A stretch of 64,000 nucleotides of DNA from NCBI GenBank assembly GCA_030490835.1, contig CM059977.1:35547676-35611675 (forward strand), given 5' to 3'. Shown here one piece after another: positions 54,675 to 64,000 of the stretch; position 1 is the first letter of the stretch; each line of letters starts with the position of its first letter. A program made the position numbers and the translations under genes. The DNA comes from Annona cherimola (lineage: Eukaryota > Streptophyta > Magnoliopsida > Magnoliales > Annonaceae). Under the pieces are notes generated by a model. That model did not search any database, had not been told where the DNA came from, and saw only the letters and a program-made list of their open reading frames with translations.

Positions 54675-55913
54675 ATGGAGGGACGCAATTTCTCAGAAGA
54701 CATTTTAGTAGAAATCCTTTGTCGGTTGCCTAAGAAATCTCTGGCCAGATTCAAATGCGTGTCCCGACGATGGTTTTTTCTCATTTCTGAGCGCAAACGC
54801 GTCTTCCCCAGAAGAACCCATTTAGGTCTTGTTTGTCAAACTCTATTCGATGCATCTCCTTCTGTTCTAACACCGTCCAATTCCAAACACGGCGATGAGG
54901 AGAACAGCAAACATTCCCGAATATCTTTCCTTCGCCTCCACTCCAACGACAAGGGAAGTGCACAGCTCCGCAGATCTAACCTCGGCAAGCGCACGCAACA
55001 GCCGCAACATGGCTTTCTCCTCTGTTCATGCGACGGATTTCTTCTTTTCCGCAACGAAACCGAAGGGAACGATACAAAATACGTAGTTTATTACCCAGCT
55101 ACCGGGCGTTCATGGCATATCTTTCCTCCCGACGATAAACATGCCAAATTCGTTGGTCTGGCTTCGGATGGGAACGATTTCAAAGTGGTACGTATTACAC
55201 TCCATGACTATTCTACGAGTATTAGGTCGCGGGTATATTCACCTCAAAATCAAGAATGGCTGGAGCAATCTCCATATTTCTCTGTTACCCTTCCTAGACA
55301 TGCAGCTCGGTATGGCAGAGACACAAAGAGCTCAGTTTTTGTTAGAGGTTCCTTGTATTGGATTTGGTCGTATTCCCTTCTCATCTGCCACTTGCAAAAT
55401 GGACAATGCGAGCTCCTCAACTTTCCAAGAGTCTACGGTTGCCGTCGATGGCTACAGGCTCAACACATTTGGGAGTCAGAAGGGTGCTTGAACTATTGTA
55501 ATGTCTCTGGTGACAGAATTGGGATATGGACCCTGCACAGGGGAAAGTGGAGCTCCCAACACAATCAGTACTCATTTAGATGGAGGGTAAAGCATAAGGG
55601 AATTATTGCTCCCCCATTTCATGTGAAGGATTTTCAATTGATGGTATTCTTGCCTGTAGCTTTTGATGATGACTTAGCAGTTGTTTATTTGAAGTATAGC
55701 AGAAAAATTTTCTCTTACAACCTTGCAACTAAAGAGACGAAGGAAGCTTGCAAGAGTGCATTTGAAGGTGGTGATTGTTTTGCCACTTGCACTGCTCTCC
55801 CTTTTCTATACCATACTGAATTTCCCATAGCAACGATGGCGGAGGGGGATAGGAAACTGAGTGATCCGTCCTCCAATGAATTTCTAAATAGAGGGAAGCT
55901 GCTTTGCATCTGA
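54675..55913 (+). CDS. F-box protein (probable SCF substrate receptor)
   Basis: 412 codons without intron. The F-box lies at residues about 4-45 (FSEDILVEILCRLPKKSLAR, FKCVSRRW), where the protein should bind SKP1/ASK and join an SCF ubiquitin ligase. The rest resembles the F-box-associated domain of plant F-box proteins: GFLLCSCDGFLLF, VYYPATGRSWHIFPP, LASDGNDFKVVRI, RVYSPQNQEW, SVFVRGSLYWIW, DDDLAVVYLKYSRKIFSYNL. Such domains usually form a beta-propeller-like substrate-binding part; the target is unknown. ATG 54675 is the first start after the TATA box. The frame is intact and the length typical. Its promoter region is interrupted by the 30.7-kb transposon nest. It is the only host gene in the window that looks functional. 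Confidence 0.9.
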   Translation: MEGRNFSEDILVEILCRLPKKSLARFKCVSRRWFFLISERKRVFPRRTHLGLVCQTLFDASPSVLTPSNSKHGDEENSKHSRISFLRLHSNDKGSAQLRRSNLGKRTQQPQHGFLLCSCDGFLLFRNETEGNDTKYVVYYPATGRSWHIFPPDDKHAKFVGLASDGNDFKVVRITLHDYSTSIRSRVYSPQNQEWLEQSPYFSVTLPRHAARYGRDTKSSVFVRGSLYWIWSYSLLICHLQNGQCELLNFPRVYGCRRWLQAQHIWESEGCLNYCNVSGDRIGIWTLHRGKWSSQHNQYSFRWRVKHKGIIAPPFHVKDFQLMVFLPVAFDDDLAVVYLKYSRKIFSYNLATKETKEACKSAFEGGDCFATCTALPFLYHTEFPIATMAEGDRKLSDPSSNEFLNRGKLLCI

Positions 55914-56502
55914 AGTTGGGGTGAGGTGCTTCCAAGAATTTTTCCATATGATTTCAATTCCAAAAACAATACCACAATCCCGTCTGAAAATATTCTTCTA
56001 TTTCAGGTCAAGACCGAGGAGTGCATGCGCCTTGGCATATGCGTTCCTGTTCTGGCCATAATGATGGTTTTTATTTGGATTCGGATGTGGTTTTGAAAAT
56101 CCCATAGCATTTTGTCTCTCTAATTCTTGTTGTTGTGTTTATATCTAAACTCTGTTGTTAAACTTGAGAAGTTCTATATAGTTAGCAAAGGACTTTCTTC
56201 TAGTATGTGAGATGAATCTTGATACTGTTGTCTAGAAAGGCGTTTCTTGTAGCATACGAACTGCAGGGAAGCAAAGTTAACAAGCTTCATATAGTGGTTA
56301 CTTTCGAAGGTTCTGTGATGATTGGAATCTGTGATCATCCATTTATCTCAAAAAATCACCTTAGTTTTTATGGAAGGTAAAAAATCAAGTACTTGTTGAT
56401 GACTACACTTGCATTACCCTTTTAATTTAGCACACCTTTCATCAACCATTGGTTTGGCATCAAGTCTAGTTAAAAGCGTATAATACCATGTTATGGAATG
56501 CT
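55914..56502. other. Downstream region of the F-box gene
   Basis: Contains the 3' UTR (end not determinable; no canonical AATAAA close to the stop was seen) and non-coding DNA. No further gene recognised. Confidence 0.5.
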
Positions 56503-57600
56503 TTCTTAGCAGAAGTGGATATACAGCCAAATGACAAATCACACATGCTGGGTTTGGTTAAGGAACTGTGTTTGCAATTTTCAGCCACAAACAAGCGTGC
56601 AGTTTTAAGCATGAAACTTTCATTTTTGAAATTCACATGTGATTGGGTCTGTAAGAAATTATGTTGTCCTTATGACGTCTCTAGATAATCTTTCTTTGGA
56701 ATGGATCTTTCTGTTAACTTCATTCTCTGCATCATTTGGATGCTATACATGAAAGCTACATTATCCACATTGCCATTCCAAGATGCTGTTACGTGGGTTT
56801 TTTTTTTTTTTTTTGATAATAAAAACGGCTAGGGATTCCACCCTCTCATGAATTAGAGAGATCCGCACTTAGATTAAAATCTAAAAGGTCTTTACGCATT
56901 GCACTAGACATGCATGCTGGAGACATATTCAACTAAGAATACATGGACAAGCCCCTAGTCACTGCATAATTTGCCAGTGTATGAGCTACAATATTACCCG
57001 GTCTCAGAACATAAGAGAACTCACACCTACAAAATTTCCTAATGAGATTTCTAATCTCTACAAGCAGGTGATATACAGGCGAGCTTATCACAGAGGAAGT
57101 ATCCAGAAATTGATAAAGCGTCAGAGTCACACTCAAATATCGCATCTGTGTAAAGAAGTTCAAGAACCCGCTTGACAGCCAATAGCAGATCTATTCAATT
57201 TTCAATTCTTGTCATGTTCATAGGCCTCTATCAGTTAGCACAAACAGGGCTAGACTGCTGCTTGGAAAAATAAAAAATGAAACAGCAGAGGAACATGTGA
57301 ATGGATTTATAAGCCACAACGATTTGGATTTTTGTACTCCCCTGTCCAATTTTCTACAGGTACGCCAGTTTAGAGAATTTGGTGATCCACGAGATGTTCA
57401 AGGCCAAAATACTTGGTTATAACTCGTAGCTCGTAATCGTTGGAAAAATTAGAAACGTACATTATTTTGAGATTATAGATAGCCTATATCATATTTTACA
57501 TATCAATTTCAACTATTATCATTTTTTTTTTGTTATAAAAAAAACTATTAACATTTGAAGTGAAATCATAACAATTATATAAGGTTTAGTTATCGACTGC
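56503..57600 (+). repeat. Tandem duplication, copy 1
   Basis: Shares with copy 2 (57609-58960) the phrases ACAGCCAAATGACA, GGAAATGGATTTTT-like text, TTTTCAATTCTT-TCATGTTCATAGGCCTC, AACATGTGAATGGATTTATAAGCC and GATTTGGATTTTTGTACTC in order. About 75-85% identical by eye. Copy 1 holds a LINE fragment (56798 to about 57190) absent from copy 2. A short frame at 56488-56688 has no known domain. Confidence 0.7.
56798..57190 (-). mobile_element. 5'-truncated LINE fragment
   Basis: On the minus strand it ends in an A-run (the T-run at 56798-56814), preceded by GTTTTTATTATC, a usual plant LINE 3' end. Upstream it encodes the end of an RNase H domain (CEFSYVLRPGNIVAHTLANYAV). It interrupts the tandem-duplicated segment. 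Only about 390 bp were copied, typical of aborted reverse transcription. It is a different LINE from that at 8234. Confidence 0.75.
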
Positions 57601-57608
57601 TCTACTTT

Positions 57609-58960
57609 CTTAGCATCGGTGGGATGTACAGCCAAATGACACAGGCTTGGTTTAGTTGAGGAAGTGTGTTTGCGATGGAATGCAATCCTATACACCCCTT
57701 TTTTTTCTCTTTTGAAAATTTTTTTATACAACTGTTGATATGCACAAAATTACTAAAAATGCCAATGTTTTGTAAAAATCCAAAAAAATCTAAAAATTTC
57801 CAAAAATGGTAAAAATTGATACACATGTTAAATAAACTTAGATTAATAATTGTATACAAAAATTTTAAAAAAATTAAAAAAAAATAGGTGTATGCGCCTA
57901 GGTGCATTGAGGATGCATAGGATTGCATTCCGTTTGGAATTTTCACCCCAAACAAGCATGTAGTTTAAGCTTGAAACTCTCATTTTTGAACCGCACATGA
58001 GATTGGCTCTTAAGAAACTGAGCATGTCGTTTTGACTTGTCTGGAATTATCTTTCTTGAAATGGATTTTTTTTGTTTACTGCATTCTAAGCATCGTTTGC
58101 ATGTGATTCATGGAAGCTAAACCATCGGAATTGCCATTTCAAGATTCCGCTACGTTGATCTCCTGATCTAGAGGTTCTCAATTTTCAATTCTTATCATGT
58201 TCATAGGCCTCCATCAATTAGCGCAAATAGAGGACTAGAATGCTACTTGAAACAATAAAAAAAGAAACAGTAGAGGAGATTCCAAAACATTAGTGAGTGA
58301 ACTTCTTGCTTCTTAGAGTGGTGAATCCCCTGACTAAGCAGCCTGTTTGAAATGTGGAGCAACATGTGAATGGATTTATAAGCCTCAGTGATTTGGATTT
58401 TTGTACTCTACATGACTGTACACCCCAACGTAGAGCAATGTTATCAAAACCGAATCAAAAGTCAAACCCTTTTCAACTGTATATATGAGTAAATGGTAAT
58501 AGACGGTTTAATGAAATTGGGTATATGTACTAGTATTGCTTCTGGGGACTGATCTCTGCAGTTGAATTCATTGTCCTCCCTTCCGATTTGGTGTGTTTCT
58601 TTTGGAGTTGCCGCCGATGAATATTTTGGTGTTTCGGTCATCTAACCTGATTTTTGATTTTCTTGGTTGACAGATTTCATCATACTTTTTGCTTGTTTGT
58701 ATTTGGATTTGGGTATAATGCCTGAGTTGACAACCTGATCGTAATTAATGGATATTAAAGAATCCAGGTTAGGTCAAATTCTCTCCACACAAATATTTGA
58801 TTGCATCATGTCAAAGAAAGTAGAAGTTTGCTATTTACTCGGTTATAACTTGTAATCTATGGAAAATTAGAAATTTTTAACATATCAATTTCAACCATTA
58901 ACATTTGCAGTAAAATTACAATAATTATAAGATTCGAAAAAAATTCTCAGTTAGAGGGCA
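57609..58960 (+). repeat. Tandem duplication, copy 2
   Basis: Second copy of the unit described for 56503-57600. It carries a 256-bp MITE (57676-57931) missing from copy 1, and extra DNA at 58430-58780. Confidence 0.7.
57676..57931. mobile_element. MITE in copy 2 of the duplication
   Basis: Ends TGGAATGCAATCCTATACA and, inverted, CGGAATGCAATCCTATGCA. Flanks GTTTGCGA (57668-57675) and GTTTGGAA (57932-57939); copy 1 of the duplication has the uninterrupted GTTTGCAA, which confirms an 8-bp target duplication. The centre carries the ACCATTTTTGGAAA core and its inverse. Non-coding. Confidence 0.85.
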
Positions 58961-59840
58961 TATGTTGCAAATGGGCGTGTAAGATTGAAGTAAATAACAA
59001 ATCTCGCGATGGCATGCATTTTATAGTCTAAGAGAAAATTTATGTGAAAATACAAAAGCTAAGAATTTCTTTAAAAGGGAAAACAATAATATTGCTTAAT
59101 TAAATTTAGGAAAAGTTTAATAATATTTGGCATGGTATAGTAATAAAATATGGAAGGCAACTAACAAATGTAAACGTAAAAAGTATAAACATAATTTTTT
59201 TTGATGTCAAGTATAAATACAATTTTAAATGTAAACAAAAATATATAATTTAAGGTTTCCATCACGTATACCTACTGTGTTTTATATATATTCCAAATAT
59301 TCCTACTAAGTTTATAAAATCCTTAATATCCCCATCAAGTATTCCTCAAATTACACGTCTACCCCTTACATCCACGACACAAATATAACCATTAATTATT
59401 GTTCATTAAAAAATGTCTCTAATCACTAATCATGATCCCTTATTACACTCACAACAGAAATAAAATACAGCTCCGCCGATGTCATTATTCGTCTTTTTAA
59501 AATAAAAATTTTAACTGGTTTTTTAATAAAAAAATTTCAAAAATATTAAATCCTTCAATGAGCTACTTGGTTTGACCGATAGGTGAAAAATAATATTAGT
59601 CGAGACATGGATAGCAAAATGAAAATCTTCCAAAAATAGAGGACGACCCTATTTAAAACTTAATTAAACCACATAAGAAGAAATTTAATTCTACATAACT
59701 TTAAAAATTAAGCTTCAAATGCAACATCTGACTTGCCGGCGAACTTATAAGCATAAAAAATGGGAATTGACTATTTGTGTAAGGAATTTGCACTTAAAAT
59801 GAACAAGATACACGAAAGCCATTGGTTAAAAATAATGACA
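58961..59840. other. AT-rich intergenic stretch
   Basis: No gene recognised. About 59240-59420 contains phrases like ATTCCTACTAAG and ATTCCTCAAATTAC that loosely recall the fold-back elements at 1749 and 63815, but no ends were found. Confidence 0.4.
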
Positions 59841-59844
59841 ATTC

Positions 59845-60197
59845 CGACCGGTCAGTCTGAAATGGTGTTTTTTTAAAATTTTTTGGGTTTTGTTTTCTAT
59901 AAAATGACTGATTGGTTGTGATAGGTGTGTATAATCCATAAAACAAATTTATCATTTTTGATACGTTATATATATATATATATGTATTTAATTTTAAATA
60001 CACGGCTATTATGTTCAATTTCAACATGTGGAAATGACCACACGAGTTTTATATACTCGTATGTTTAAAATTGAAAAAAATATATGAACATATTAAAAAA
60101 TGATAAAACTTGATTTATAAATTATACACACATAGCACAACAATTTTTTGAAAAAACAATGTTTTCTTTTGAAATGGTACCCATTTCTGACCAGTCC
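59845..60197. mobile_element. Probable MITE, TIR GACCGGTCAG
   Basis: GACCGGTCAGTCTGAAATGG at the left is mirrored by CCATTTCTGACCAGTC at the right, and AT-rich arms continue inward. A (TA)n run lies near 59968. A target duplication was not identified. It shares the inner ATCATTTTTGATA-type core with other MITEs here. Confidence 0.55.
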
Positions 60198-60768
60198 TAA
60201 AAGATCGAACTCGTACATGAACACTGAGTGGAAGACCCAGTTACTGGCATCTCTCGGCCGGTCCAACCCACCTAGGCTCACTGCTTGGCTTCTTTCCTGT
60301 AAGTCTTTGGGCTCCGACGCTGTTAAAAGCCCACACAAGTGCCGCCGGCGGTCATATTACCCATGGGCCTGGCCTGCCCAGCCCAGAGGTAAACGCTAGG
60401 GGCTTTTCTACGATTTATCCAGCAGAGTAAAATTGCAAAAATTTCTAGCATTGTTTTTCTCTCTCTCTCTCCGAACTTTCTTTAGGGACTAAAATACAAA
60501 ATTTCTGGAAAACAGAAATTACAAATGAGGAGGCCAGACGTCCACAACTATTATATAACATACATTCTGTATTACCTCCATTAATGAATTCTCCATGAAT
60601 CGATCCTCATATGCATTAGTTTAACATAAAAGTAATAAAAATTCACACCAATGATTCGATTAACATCGATAATTTAGGCATAATATTAACGCATAATTCT
60701 TTCCACGTGATTATATATCCCTTGATTATCGAAGAATACACATTTTTAATTATGTTAAATTATGTGAA
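60198..60768. other. Intergenic DNA with GGGCC/GCCCA words
   Basis: 60300-60400 has several TGGGC/GCCCA words and a CT-rich stretch (60452-60470), features common in plant promoters, but no gene starts on either side. No call beyond that. The SINE target duplication is at 60757-60768. Confidence 0.35.
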
Positions 60769-60856
60769 TATGGCATCGTTTAGTTGGTTTTACATCCTTG
60801 AATGTGATCTAAGGTTCGAACCCTAAGAGGAGTGTGGTCTCCCTTGATATAATAAA
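60769..60856 (+). mobile_element. Very short tRNA-derived SINE
   Basis: Flanked by a perfect 12-bp duplication AAATTATGTGAA (60757-60768, 60857-60868). The 88-bp body has an A-box-like TGGCATCGTTTAGTTGG and a B-box-like GGTTCGAACCC, the internal RNA polymerase III promoter of tRNAs, and ends in an A-rich tail. It has no acceptor-stem pairing, so it is not a tRNA gene. Confidence 0.75.
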
Positions 60857-60906
60857 AAATTATGTGAAATTATGCTATTAAATAGTCCTAAAATTCCTCC
60901 ACATGT

Positions 60907-61145
60907 GCCACTGAGGTCGTGCCTCAATGGTGCAGGACATGGCCTCACAAGTAGGTGGTCCTGGGTTCGAATCTCTTCAGCAGCATTTCTGAAGTGGTGG
61001 CGTTGCAAGTCTCCTCAAGTTTATGGGAGCCGTCCACCGGTGGAAAAGTTTAGAAATAGTAGATAATTGTTAGCAAATTGTAAGAATGTCTCAGAATTTA
61101 ATTGTAATACCAGTTGAGATTGTAATGTATGAATACTCATCAAAA
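60907..61145 (+). mobile_element. tRNA-derived SINE, about 240 bp
   Basis: Perfect 16-bp duplication AAATTCCTCCACATGT (60891-60906, 61146-61161). It begins with a tRNA-like head (A-box region GGTCGTGCCTCAATGG, B-box GGGTTCGAATC). The 3' domain contains TAAGAATGTCTCAGA and GTTGAGATTGTAATGTATG and ends in CATCAAAA. This 3' domain is shared with the SINE at 63230 and recalls the conserved 3' domain of angiosperm SINEs. Confidence 0.87.
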
Positions 61146-61299
61146 AAATTCCTCCACATGTTATAAGCATTCTTTAGACCAGTGACATTTCCTTCCTTAA
61201 AGTCGATTGCCACACGTGTAGTCCTCCAGATTTAGTCTCAACCATTAATCATGGGGTCGGAATCCATTAGATTTGGGTGAAATCAGCGGTGGGCTTGCG

Positions 61300-61662
61300 G
61301 GACCCCGATTCAGTGCTCCCGGGAGCGTGCGGTGCTGCATGCTCCCGGGCGCATACATATATTTTTTTTACTTTTTTTTGAAAATATTTTCATAAACATG
61401 TTAGCCCAAGTGTATTTATTCTGTGTGTAAATTTTTACCATTTTTGGAGTATTTTAGGTATTTATTTTTTATTTTTGAAAATTCAAAAATCAAAAATAAA
61501 TATCTAACAATCTCCAAAAATGGTAAAAATTGATATATATTTTAAATACACTTTGACTAACATTTTTATGAAAATATTTTCAAAAAAAAATAAAAAAAAT
61601 ATATGTATGCGCCCGGGAGCATGCAGCACTGCACGCTCCCGGGAGCACTGAATCGGAGTCCC
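61300..61662. mobile_element. Palindromic MITE with CTCCCGGGAGC ends
   Basis: Flanked by GGCTTGCG (61292-61299 and 61663-61670). Ends GGACCCCGATTCAGTGCTCC and, inverted, GGGACTCCGATTCAGTGCTC. Just inside are CTCCCGGGAGCGTGC and GCATGCTCCCGGG. The centre is an AT-rich inverted repeat around ACCATTTTTGGAG. Closest relative: 14289-14688. Confidence 0.82.
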
Positions 61663-61793
61663 GGCTTGCGTCTATCCAAATCTGGCATCTTCCGATTATC
61701 AGACTTCGGGAAATATCGGCAAAAGGACCCACCCTGAAACTTTTTTCTATGATGCAGATTTCTGGTTGTTTCGATTGCCACAGGGAATGTGCG

Positions 61794-62343
61794 TGGAATC
61801 TGATTGTATATTCTTGGGAGCATTAAACTTTAATATTTTTGGGTGCATATGCCCATTTTTTAAAATTAAATTTTTTTTACACAACTGTTAATCTAAGTAT
61901 ATTTAACATGAGTATTAGATTTTATTATTTTTAGTTATTTTTTTGAATTTTTAAAAATCAATAGAATTTTAGTAATTTAACAATTTTATGAAAAAAGTTT
62001 TAAAAAAAATTAAAGGTGTGTTTGGCAATGAGGAAAAAATGTCAATCTAAAACTTTTCACTATCTATAATTATTATATTTTTTAATCATTTTTTCATATT
62101 TTTCTATGCAACTACCTTATTTTTCAATCATTTCTACACAACTACTCATACAATTAACCTATTTATTTCAACTTTATCATCTTTACTCATCATCATTACC
62201 CCATATCACATCATTTGACAACTTTTTTTCTTTAAAATTTTTCATCAAAAATTGTATCTATTTTCAAACACACCCTTAAAAAAATAAGCATATACACCTG
62301 CAAGCATTAAGACTGGTTGCCCCGAGAGCATTGAATCAGTTCC
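61794..62343. mobile_element. MITE of the same group, interrupted by a Tourist-like MITE
   Basis: Left end TGGAATCTGATTGTATATTC…GGGAGCATT; right end, inverted, GGGAACTGATTCAATGCTCT. Flanks AATGTGCG (61786-61793) and AATATTCG (62344-62351) match at 6 of 8. The interior core is the same AT-rich type, with the right half after the nested insertion 62014-62276. Confidence 0.65.
62014..62276 (+). mobile_element. Tourist-like MITE (best-preserved copy)
   Basis: Terminal repeats AGGTGTGTTTGGC and (inverted) AGGGTGTGTTTGAA with TAA at both sides (62011-62013, 62277-62279), the target preference of PIF/Harbinger elements. Non-coding, 263 bp. Other copies: 7454-7727, 4716-4984 and, inverted and eroded, about 62650-62910. 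Confidence 0.78.
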
Positions 62344-62649
62344 CAATATTCGCAGCTACACAAAAGCGCCGATCTGGGATTGCGACGCACGTGGTAGAGT
62401 AGGGAAGAGAGGGAAGGATGCGAATGCGCCGATCTAAAGTTGAGAAATGTGGGAGCTTTTTAGATTTGTTTATTGTCCCGTTACACCATACGTAAGGATG
62501 ATATTTGAATTTTTGCATCTTTCAATTTGACGGTTCTCCTTTGAATCGCCTGATCCAACGACGAGTACATAGTGATCAAAATTTCACCGCTTTCACCGCT
62601 TTTAGACTAAGGGCAAATGATTAGTTCTCATTTAATTTATGTTACTATA

Positions 62650-62910
62650 GGATATATTTGGAAAGCAATAAAATTTTTAATAAAAAAATTCAAAATTATA
62701 GAAAATAATGTGATATGATAGAGGTAATAATGAAGAGTAAAAAGAATAAAGTTAAAATAGATAGGTTAATTGTATGAATAGTCTGTGCATAAATGATTAG
62801 AAAGTAGGATAGTTATATCGAAAGATGTAAAAAAATAATTTAAAAATATGATAATTATGAAGAATAAAAAATTTTAAATTGAAAAGTTTTAACTTGAAAA
62901 TTTTTTATTA
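62650..62910 (-). repeat. Eroded, inverted copy of the Tourist-like MITE
   Basis: The reverse complement shares AAAACTTTTCAATTTAAAAT…, TTTCTAATCATTTATGCAC and AATTAACCTATCTATTTTAAC with 62014-62276. Ends not resolved. Confidence 0.5.
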
Positions 62911-63211
62911 TAGGCATAGACACCCATGTACCTCTTCCATTATAATGAGTAGAAAAGGACTAGGCGGCTTTTTTGTATGCAATCAATCATGAAGAAAATC
63001 GTGTCCACAACACAGTCTGCTTGGAACATATCCATGCCATTAGAGAGCATTTGTCACTTTTTGTGAAGGAGTTGTTACCTCCCTATGATTCATGTGGGCT
63101 ATTATCGGTTGAGAAATATAGTAAAGATGCTTGAGCTTAATTTGTAAAAATTGATATAACAAAGAAACAAGGACTTGATAAGGTAATAAAAAACATCGAT
63201 ACAATCAATTC
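62911..63211. other. Intergenic stretch
   Basis: No gene, RNA or repeat recognised. The SINE target duplication begins at 63212. Confidence 0.45.
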
Positions 63212-63229
63212 AAAGTCTAATCTTTCTTA

Positions 63230-63523
63230 CCAACCGAGCCTTGCTCGGTTGGTCAGCGCCGATGTCTCGTATGGGCAGCGCTGTTGCGTCGTGTGTTCGA
63301 ATCCCCGCGTCATGGGATTTCGACCACGACTGCAAAAATGTGGGAATTGTGTCTCCCGTTAGGTTGTTGTGGGAGCAGTGGTCTCCCGTTTGATTGTTGG
63401 AAGCTGTGTCTTCCTGATTATTTGGTGGAGTTGTATCTCCAACTTTGTAAGAATGTCTCAGAGCTTTAAGTGTAATACATGTTGAGATGTATGTAAATAT
63501 CTCCCAATCAAAAAAAAAAAAAA
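63230..63523 (+). mobile_element. tRNA-derived SINE, about 290 bp, poly(A) tail
   Basis: Perfect 18-bp duplication AAAGTCTAATCTTTCTTA (63212-63229, 63524-63541). tRNA-like head with A-box TTGCTCGGTTGGTCAGCG and B-box GTGTTCGAATCCCC. The 5' end forms a perfect hairpin, ACCAACCGAGC with GCTCGGTTGGT. The 3' domain is the one shared with the SINE at 60907. Tail of about 15 A. The long perfect duplication and tail point to a recent insertion. Confidence 0.9.
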
Positions 63524-63814
63524 AAAGTCTAATCTTTCTTAATATCCCATTTTTAGAAGCAATGTCTCATGTAGATATATTATTGATTATATAGTTGGAT
63601 CCAACTATTGAGCAAGACATTGGAAAAACATGTACTTGGATTAGCCTGGGTGGTGATATAAAATAATAAAAAAATGACTTTTTGAGAATGATGAATGCAA
63701 TCTTTTTGAAATTCAGAGCAACATGGGAATGGATTAACAACTTATAATCATTGAGTTAAAACTTAAAACATAGTTCTTTTACATATTTTAAAAAAACTTT
63801 TATGTTTTATTTTT

Positions 63815-64000
63815 GGGAAAATTCCCGTCGTACTCACAACATTGTCAGTTATTCCTCTCATACTCGCAACATTTTAATAATTCCTCCCATAGCTAATGAC
63901 ATTTGATCCTAATTCCTCATGTGTCCAAACCATTAGTTGCCGTCAGTTAAGGTGTTAGGATCCAGCATATGAAGGCGTTATTTTTTTCAAAATTTGGAGA
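63815..64000. mobile_element. Left end of a fold-back element, cut by the window edge
   Basis: GGGAAAATTCCCGTCGTACTC… followed by ATTCCTCTCATACTCGCAAC matches the arm of the element at 1749-2205 (GGGAAAATTT…ATACTCGCAAT…ATTCCTCTCGTATC). The right end lies beyond the window. Confidence 0.5.

Noticed and set aside
56488..56688. Small protein gene MLWNAFLAEVD…
   Set aside because: It lies in a duplicated non-coding segment; the frame is not kept in copy 2, and no domain is visible.
60907..60990. Possible tRNA gene (GGGTTCGAATC B box); also at 63236-63310 and 60771-60815
   Set aside because: None folds into a cloverleaf with an acceptor stem, and all three sit inside longer units with target duplications and A-rich tails, so they are SINE heads.

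Overview
The window is plant nuclear DNA from a flowering plant. The evidence is Ty1/copia elements of Sirevirus type, a Ty3/gypsy chromovirus with a chromodomain, a plant-type L1 LINE with a C-terminal RNase H, BED-finger hAT transposons, many AT-rich fold-back MITEs, tRNA-derived SINEs and an F-box gene. There are no operons, bacterial genes or CRISPR arrays. The species cannot be told from the sequence. Only one host gene is convincing: an F-box protein at 54675-55913. Almost everything else is transposable-element DNA or AT-rich intergenic sequence.

Layout. 1-5800: AT-rich intergenic DNA with a long inverted repeat (arms about 1480-2395 and 3895-4300), interrupted by a fold-back element (1749-2205) and a hAT-type element (2707-3768) that itself holds a MITE (2968-3359). 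5809-7387: solo Sirevirus-type LTR with a perfect 5-bp target duplication. 8234-14109: full-length L1 LINE with an uninterrupted 1388-residue ORF2. 14289-14688: palindromic MITE. 15990-23308: old, decayed Ty1/copia element, split by a 2.3-kb hAT-type 'Pack' element (19204-21546) that carries three exons of a PP4R3 (SMEK/PSY2) gene.

23516-54245 is a five-level nest in the promoter region of the F-box gene. Level 1 is a BED/DUF659 hAT transposon (TSD CTCCCGGC). Level 2 is Sirevirus A inside the hAT (TSD GTAAT). Level 3 is an inverted solo Sirevirus LTR inside the 3' LTR of A. Level 4 is a Ty3/gypsy chromovirus inside that solo LTR (TSD CACT). Level 5 is Sirevirus B, inserted in the integrase zinc-finger codons of the gypsy element (TSD CATGC). 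Every junction can be read, so the relative order of the insertions is known.

54254-64000: the remaining promoter, the F-box gene, a tandem duplication (about 56503-57600 and 57609-58960) whose two copies each carry a different insertion, then MITEs and three SINEs, each with clear target duplications.

Points most worth following up: perfect plant heat-shock-element matches in a tandem 40-bp repeat of the gypsy LTR, upstream of its TATA box; exon capture by the Pack-hAT element; hairpin modules repeated in the Sirevirus LTRs; a TAATG stop/start overlap in the LINE; and Sirevirus B, which has almost identical LTRs but no primer-binding site.
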